Source: Marisa cornuarietis
Taxonomy: Eukaryota; Mollusca; Gastropoda; Architaenioglossa; Ampullariidae
Assembly: GCA_004794655.1 (NCBI GenBank)
Contig: SMMW01000511.1
Coordinates: 1,479,001-1,543,000 of the forward strand
Direction: 5' to 3'
DNA length: 64,000 nt
The notes under the pieces are model-generated. The model did not search any database and was not told the origin of the DNA. It saw only the letters and a program-made list of their open reading frames with translations. The position numbers and the translations under genes are program-made. The stretch's first letter is position 1. Each line of letters starts with the position of its first letter. This document shows positions 58,701 through 64,000 of this stretch, piece after piece.

Positions 58701-60937
58701 GAACTTTGGTGGAATATATTGTTCTCTCAAATCATTATACGTAGGACAAACAAGTACAAAGTGAAGTTCAGTCTCGTCACAGTAATATAAAGGACATTGC
58801 AAGGAGAATTGTTGTTTAAAGTAAAGTTTGTGACATTTAAGATTTGTTATACCTAATCTAAATCTGACTAAGGTGTCTCTAAAGCCTATATTTCTGAGGT
58901 CAAAGAGATATGGACGAATCGAAATAGCTGTTTTAAAAGAGGAGTATGCAGTAAAACGTGAGCTACTGCATGGGCAAGTTTATCGTGCCAGTTCTGCTGA
59001 TGACAGTCTCTAAGCCTTAGTTTAAACTCCCTTAAAAACAGTTTTACATTCTCAACCCCTTGATTTTCCCAAACAGTACCAAAATCAAATTCGTAGAGTA
59101 ACATTATATGACTCAGCCATGCTGTTTTATTGTTTTTGATGTAACTTTTCTAAAATTACTAGTGCTTTCCTAGGCAGACAGTGAGAAGGGAGGTGAGTTA
59201 TTCTAAGCCAGTATCTAATACATCTTGTATCTATACATATATAAAGCGGGTATCTCCCACACATAATGATGGATTACGATCATCTAAAGACCATAACACT
59301 TTCAGGATACTAGCTACTCCTGTCCGTGCTTCCCCTGCAAGGTCTTGTAGTGCTTGAGTAAAGACACAACGAGTTGACAAATACAGTCCAAGATATTTAT
59401 AGGTATTGACAATAGTTAGTTTTTGGTTTTCTAGGAACCACTCTTCATTCTTTGAGATAAAATCACTTCTTCTAAAAACTACAATATTCGATTTATCAAA
59501 ATTTACTCCAAGTTCTAAATGTTTAGTCATATTATTCAGGATATTTAACTGATTCTGAAAACCCACTACTGTATCGGAAAACAAGGCAACATCATCGGCA
59601 AACAGTAAAATAAACAGTTGTAAAAGGTCTGGAGAGAACTGGATACCATTACGTCTCTTGTTTCTAATTTCACAAGTTAGCTCATTAATAAACAAAGAAA
59701 AAACTGCGGGGCTACAAGTTTCAACTTGTTTGAGACATTCAGTTAAGTCAGCTCCTATACGGACACGTGCCTTAACATACTTTTAACAGCACCTAAAAGT
59801 TTCCCATCCATACCATTTTTTATCCAAAGTACGCCAAAGTTTATTCCTATTAATATAGTCAAATGCCTATCGGAAGTCTATAAATACTACTTACACTTTC
59901 TTATGTTGAGCTAGTTGTTTTTGTATCATAATCATTAATGCAAATATATGGTCTATTGTGCTACAGTCCTTCTTAACCTCCCCCCCCTGCTCTTTCTACT
60001 GCATTATTTTATTCTAACCATCTATTAATCCTTCTATTTAAAATAGAACTGTAGACTTTACTACAAATATTCAACAGAGAAACACCTCTATAGTTATCTG
60101 GCTGACTTATATCACCTTTCTTATGTAAAGATTGAATTGTGGCTTCTGTCCATGCACTTGGAAAAAGACTATGGTCAAACAAGTAATTGAAGTATGTAGT
60201 TAAAATGGGGGTACTGTTTTAATTGAATACTTTAAGAATTCACCAGTGATACTATCGGGACCTGCTGCTTTATTATTCTTTAGTAAGGAGATAGCGCTTT
60301 TCACTTCTTCTGTCGTAATTGGGTTATTAAGACAATTGCTATCATTGCATCTGTCATTACTTTTTTCAATGTCAGCCAGTTCATGTTCATAGTCAGCTAT
60401 ATACCCCGAGAGGAACATGTATCTCGAGAACTGAATTTGAGTGTAGAGGGAGTATTCACACCAAATCACATCGTGCACAGAGCTTTACCTGATCGTCAGG
60501 GACAAAATGTCGAACTGCATAAATTTCTTTCAGACAAAATAGCTCTTAACATGGATAGACGAATAAACGTTCTGTCTTCTACTTGTTCTTGTTCTTCTTG
60601 TTCTTCTTCTTCTTCTTGTTGTTATTGTTGTTGTTTTTCTTCGTATTATTATTATTATTATTATATGATCCGCACTAACTGATTATAAATCATAATCTTT
60701 TTAGTCCTCAATGCCTTATGGATTTTTAAATGGTAAAAAAAATTATTTATTTCAGGAGGGATCAGCGTACTTTTTTTATTAACTCATATTATTATGATTG
60801 CCCTTGGGACATGGGCTGGCTCATGGTCGTGGACAAAATTCAAGGCAGAGCTGCTTGTCCCTATGAAAACTATGCGAGTCCTGTTATCCTGTTCAGCACT
60901 TCAAGCGGGGCAGTCTCCTGGCAATCTTCGCCCAACT
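52419..60937 (+). CDS. Gene D: secreted PAN/Apple-like protein, exons 1-4 (3' end beyond window)
   Basis: Coding segments 52419-52785, 57089-57309, 57478-57638 and 60756-60937 are open, in phase and flanked by gt-ag sites. By comparison with gene 0, exon 5 (44 nt) should lie about 150 bases past the right edge. Exon 1 is close to gene B (MKKIIAGNLITANMSLFPGG, same cysteine set, plus an NST sequon). Exons 2-4 differ more: YDNWTLVFRLLGGSDQ, FDGRDSGYMDWLSPAR, RDQRTFFINSYYYDCPWDMG. Exon 3 is one codon longer than in B. Intron 1 (4.3 kb) holds a P-like element, a MITE and an RTE fragment; intron 3 (3.1 kb) holds LINE remnants. Gene 0 is its near-identical duplicate. Function unknown. Confidence 0.8.
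53096..53893. mobile_element. P-element-like TIR transposon, non-autonomous, THAP-like
   Basis: 798 bp between identical 8-bp flanks aaaattat (53088-53095 and 53894-53901). Ends are catggaccttcatctact and, inverted, cacagaccttcatctact; the repeat extends for about 35 bp with small gaps (ttagtgtctc / gatgagtgtctc). A short + frame from 53257 begins MDSKKWTGANCCIIGCHTNK, resembling the start of a THAP zinc finger. CA...TG ends, 8-bp duplications and THAP are features of P-type transposons. No transposase core is present. The AT-rich flanks make the duplication slightly less certain. Confidence 0.65.
53902..54428. other. Gene D intron 1: AT-rich repeat array and shared intron sequence
   Basis: Array of tataaaatgnatt variants, then segments collinear with gene A 10080-10390 (aggtcagccaatcagaaatc, cctaacaaaagtgac). 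Confidence 0.55.
54429..54718. mobile_element. MITE with tacannnagtcgtcgacttac ends
   Basis: Left end tacaaacagtcgtcgactta and inverted right end tacaggaagtcgtcgactta agree over about 25 bp. 290 bp, no coding. Inserted in sequence otherwise collinear with gene A (about 10395) and gene C. TA-bounded ends suggest the Tc1/mariner style. Confidence 0.8.
54719..55555. other. Gene D intron 1, unassigned
   Basis: AT-rich with A-rich low-complexity tracts at about 55287-55358. Nothing coding. Confidence 0.4.
55560..55855 (-). repeat. Dispersed repeat R2, copy 2 (inverted)
   Basis: Reverse complement of 47121-47400, about 8.4 kb away. Directly abuts an RTE fragment at 55858. Confidence 0.65.
55858..56420 (+). 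mobile_element. RTE-type LINE 3' fragment
   Basis: Reads VEIRARLASLRSTRKAKN, VISTVLYGSESWKMTKNIG, FQTRCLRRILNIFWPNTITN, then after a stop RRRWRWIGHVLRQQ, WIPDGRRKRVRQKETCRR and WTWSRLERVSADRHQWRAVF. Typical C-terminal end of RTE ORF2. Its last 130 bp are the same family as the 42004-42134 insertion. Confidence 0.8.
56421..57088. other. Gene D intron 1, right part
   Basis: Collinear with gene C 37060-37500 (cacaggtggtgcaaa, caaacaaacaata). No gene seen. Confidence 0.5.
57089..57309 (+). CDS. Gene D exon 2
   Basis: 221 nt after ccggtacag. VYNTWTSTGLHHDHWLGSKD then RLLDDWHSLNVKK; donor aag|gtgaga. In place of gene B's GQECYATW this copy has DQRVYNTW, so one cysteine is absent. Confidence 0.88.
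57478..57638 (+). CDS. Gene D exon 3
   Basis: 161 nt after gttaatgcag, one codon longer than in B. VRVSLFKNSLQVLNLIFDG, MDWLSPARVLESPW, NSFSVAG. Donor ctgg|gtatgt, phase 2. Confidence 0.88.
57908..60480 (-). mobile_element. LINE remnants in gene D intron 3, with 3' tail
   Basis: The tail is agaatcagaatcagaatcac at 57909-57928, the end of a (tgattc)n-tailed LINE on the minus strand. Two C-terminal modules occur: HIVCPLYFDLQESYI near 58310 and CPLYYCDETELHFVLVCP near 58790. The left part is therefore a separate or duplicated older tail, and the right part (from 58429) is the counterpart of 1-2054. FADDVALFSD is intact near 59610-59580; frames are broken elsewhere. Confidence 0.8.
60756..60937 (+). 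CDS. Gene D exon 4
   Basis: 182 nt after ttatttcag. In the family phase it reads RDQRTFFINSYYYDCPWDMG then WLMVVDKIQGRAACPYEN and VILFSTSSGAVSW. Donor aact|gtaagc, phase 1. Intact where the gene 0 copy has a 1-nt loss. Confidence 0.85.
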
Positions 60938-61014
60938 GTAAGCTTACGCGAAAGGTCTTTAAGATAATAAAATGTCTCAGCTGAATGTCAGATAAGACTG
61001 CTTTTTGTTTCATG

Positions 61015-62334
61015 CTAGTAGACGAACAAGATTTGGGAACAAGAGCTAGTCAAAACAGACTGGAAGTTAGACCACTTGGTCAAGTTACCAAAGGAAGGAG
61101 ACCTCTCCCAGTGCAACAGCTGGCGGGGGATCATGCTGCTGCCCATCTCCACCAAAGTCCTGTCAAGGGTAATACTAGAGAGACTGAAGAAGGCACTACA
61201 CAAGAGACTGAGACCAGAACAAGCATGGATTTGCCAGGATAGGTCATGCACTGGCCACATTGCAACTCTCCGTACGTATCACCATTGAGCAGACTATCAA
61301 ATGGCAATCCTCCCTTTATATAGCTTTTGTGGATTTTGAGAAGGCCTTTGACAGTGTAGCCAGAGACCTCATCTGTAGGCTGATGAACTACTATGCTTTT
61401 CCGCCTAAGTTCATAAACATTATCCAGGGATTGTATGAAGACTCGTCTTGCCAAGTTATTCACTAAACCTTTTGTGATAAGGACTGGCGTAAGACAGGGT
61501 TAAATATTATCGCCGACAATCTTCCTGATGGTCATAAAGTGGATTATGCGTAAGACGACCAAAAACAACGACACAGGTATCCAGTGGACCTTCACCAAGC
61601 AGCTAGAGGACCTGAACTTTGCAGATGGCATTAGTCTCCTATCTCATCGGCAACAGCATGCACAAACCAAACTGAGTAAGCCTTCAGAAGAAGCGGAGAA
61701 GACCAGCATAAAGGGTCAACAATAAGAAGACCGAAGTGATGAAAATCAACGAGCAGGAACTCCTAATCCAGCTTCAAGGAGGGAACATCATAAAAAACAG
61801 AACGCTTCACATATCTGGGGAGCATCGTCAGCAAGGACGATGAAGTGGACGACGACATCAGAAGCCGCATAAACAATGTCAGGCATGCTTTCAACAGCCT
61901 ACACCCCATCCAAAACTCCCGAGCATTATCACTCCACAGTAAGACCCATGTCTTCAACACCAATGTGAAGGCAGTCCTACTGTATGGCTCTGAAACCTGG
62001 AGAGTGACAAACACGATCAACAACATGCTCAAGACCTTTACCAACTGAAAAGATCTCCGAAAGCAGCCTGTGGAAAAGAACTAACCAGAATGCCAATAGT
62101 CAAGACCTCAAAAAGCGCAAGTGGGACTGGATAGGACACACTCTGCGCAAACCAGCTGACACCATTGCCAGGCAGACACTCGACCGGAATCCTCAGGGGA
62201 AGAGGAGAGTTGGGAGGCCAAAGCAGGCTTGGAGAAGATCAGTAGAGAGCGACGCAAAGGATGTGTCACAGAGGGGTGACATGGAGGCTAATAGCCAGTA
62301 CAGCGAGGATGCCCAAATCGCACCTGGCGCATGA
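61015..62334 (+). mobile_element. RTE-type LINE remnant, duplicate of 2590-3886
   Basis: Same segments as the left copy (KLPKEGDLS, FVDFEKAFDSVARD, LNFADGISLL, LYGSETWRV, GKRRVGRPKQAWRRSVES). Retains the 23 bp lost on the left, so it reads KRKWDWIGHTLRKPADT. The FADG defect is common to both, so it predates the duplication. Confidence 0.85.
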
Positions 62335-63239
62335 GTGATAAGGATATTTTTTTAGACAGCGAGAAAAGAAAGGGGGAAGAGTATTTAGTTAACTGTTGCC
62401 GGCCAGCGCTTTACTTCTCAGAGAGACACGGCAAGTGCCGAGACACTGCGTGTGGGGAAGTGAAGGCTGCGTCTTCTTAGAAAGGTGCGTTATTGTGTTT
62501 TTGTTAGTAACTCGGATTATTTTGCATAAGGTGAATTTTTCCTCTATGTTTTTTTTAAATAGAGATATAGATCTATAAGTATGAGTAATTTCTTTTGCTG
62601 TAATTTTGTTTAAGGTGCAGTTAGCTGGAGTTAGCTGGAGTGTTAGCTGGAGTTAGCTGTATTGTTGTCGCTCGTCCCCAAGAGGCAGCGCCATTTCTTG
62701 TTCAACGTCTGGCCCCGAGAGGCAGCGTTTGTGTTGTGAGGTTGGGTCGCTCGTCCCGAGAGACAGCACCATTTTTAATTAAAACGTTTGTGGTTTAGGG
62801 TATTTGTTTGTGGAGCATTTATGTAGTTTATATATATATATATATATACACTCATCGAAGCGTCAGTTTTTTCCAGTGACTGAACTTTAAGAACTTTATT
62901 CAGAGAGATCATCGAAAAGTGACTTTGTGCCAGATTATAAACTTTCTTTTAGACTAATTGATATTTAGATCATTTTGTACCTTACACTTTCTTGAATTTA
63001 TTTTACCATGTTTATTGATTTAATTAAATGTATACAGGTTTAAAAAAGAAGGCAGAGTTGTTTTGTCTGAAAAAAGAACACGCAAATGTCCAGGAGTTGA
63101 GTGAACGCAGAGGCTGTGACAGGATGCAGGAACCACATGGGACCAACTGGGGGAGGGGGGAGGTGCTCAAAACAGAGTCCGCTGGCGAGGTGTTGTTGCG
63201 GCCCTATGCATCTTGAGGAGTAGCAAGGATGTAACTAAA
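62335..63239. other. Intron 4 of gene D, minisatellite region
   Basis: Counterpart of 3887-4847 with one ctcgtccc...cagcgccat interval fewer. (ta)n near 62829-62848. No gene. Confidence 0.6.
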
Positions 63240-63799
63240 CTACCTCTACATACGAGTTTAATCTGTTCCACAACTGAGTTCGAATGTAAAAAGATTCGTA
63301 TATTAAAACTATTTTTCCCGTATAAAAGAAAGGAAATAGGTTTAATGCGTTTCAACCCTCCCACAACAACACAATTCACATGTAAATACGGTATAACAAC
63401 AGTACTGCATAGTAAATGTTAATGGCACAATAATATAAATAATATAGATAATAAAATAATAAAGGATATGTCATATTTATCAATCTTACCTTGGAGGAGA
63501 CGAAGACTGTCAATAACGGAGGTTAGCAGATGGCGGGGGAGGAGGTAGCCGGAGAGCATGCGGGTGCTGAATGAATCAGCTGATGAGACAAACTCTATTG
63601 ACACTGTTTGTAAATTGAAACATTGAGATTTTCACTAAGACTACATTTTGTTCATGTCTTTATGCCACGACATGTAAAAGACTCCAGCTCGTATATCGAA
63701 TTTCCATTCGTAAGTAAGAACACAATTTCCACGAATTTTGGGCTCGTATCTCGATTCACTCGTATATTGGTTCACTCGTATGTAGAGTTCTTACTGTAG
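63240..63799. mobile_element. MITE-like element, duplicate of 4848-5404
   Basis: Same ends (ctacctctacatacgagt; ctcgtatgtagagttctta). Three bases longer overall than the left copy. Confidence 0.6.
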
Positions 63800-64000
63800 T
63801 CAGCTTCTGTGGTGTTTGAAATTTAGAGGTTACCTCCTGAAATAAACTGATTCTCCTCGCCTTTACCAAAAAAAAAGACAAAGTTAAAATTGTTGTTTCC
63901 TTAGTTGAAGGATGCGTTCATAATAAAAGGTGTAGAAAGTAGAATGTGTGTATGTGTGTGTGAATGCGTGCGTGTGTGTGTTTGCATGCACGCGCGCGTG

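Larger units (their letters stand above)
58429..64000. repeat. Right copy of the ~58-kb-spaced duplication
   Basis: Counterpart of 1-5605. It contains the intact seven-T form of exon 4, retains 23 bp missing on the left (about 62110-62133), and has one 77-bp minisatellite interval fewer near 62670. Confidence 0.97.

Overview
The window is animal nuclear DNA, most likely from a gastropod mollusc. It has small coding exons split by GT-AG introns, long (GT)n, (AC)n and (AAT)n tracts, and a very high load of non-LTR retrotransposon debris from several clades. The host genes look like a secreted protein family I associate from memory with caenogastropod genomes; no database search was run. There is no bacterial-style coding, no CRISPR array, and no convincing tRNA or rRNA gene.

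The host content is one tandem array on the + strand of a five-exon gene family, called here genes 0, A, B, C, E and D from left to right. Gene 0 contributes only its last two exons (2326-2506, 5753-5796), and exon 4 has a 1-nt frameshift. A (9173-18711), C (27420-38308) and E (49114-50981) are wrecked pseudogenes. B (20441-23565) is complete: its five exons join with matching phases into a 323-residue open frame with a hydrophobic leader, a PAN/Apple-like cysteine module and a conserved C-terminal ending in ADVFAVFIQY. D (52419 onward) is open through exons 1-4, and its exon 5 should lie just past the right edge. Each exon 1 that is present follows a conserved block of several hundred bases that probably holds the promoter and 5' leader.

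The introns and gaps are packed with mobile elements. The main ones are a nearly full-length Tx1/L1-like LINE with target-site duplications (28314-35632), an I-group LINE with an RNase H domain nested in a TIR transposon (13032-18075), several RTE-type fragments, an L2/CR1-like endonuclease fragment carrying a 131-bp RTE insertion flanked by a perfect 13-bp duplication, a P-element-like TIR element with a THAP-like zinc-finger start (53096-53893), and several MITEs.

The two ends of the window are the same sequence. Bases 1-5605 match 58429-64000 almost base for base at an offset of about 58.4 kb, and both copies run off the window. The five-gene block is therefore either one unit of a recent tandem duplication about 58 kb long, or the assembly has joined two haplotypes. 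Shared and private insertions let the history of the gene copies be partly read: A and E are sisters, and A and C look like mosaics of B-like and D-like sequence.
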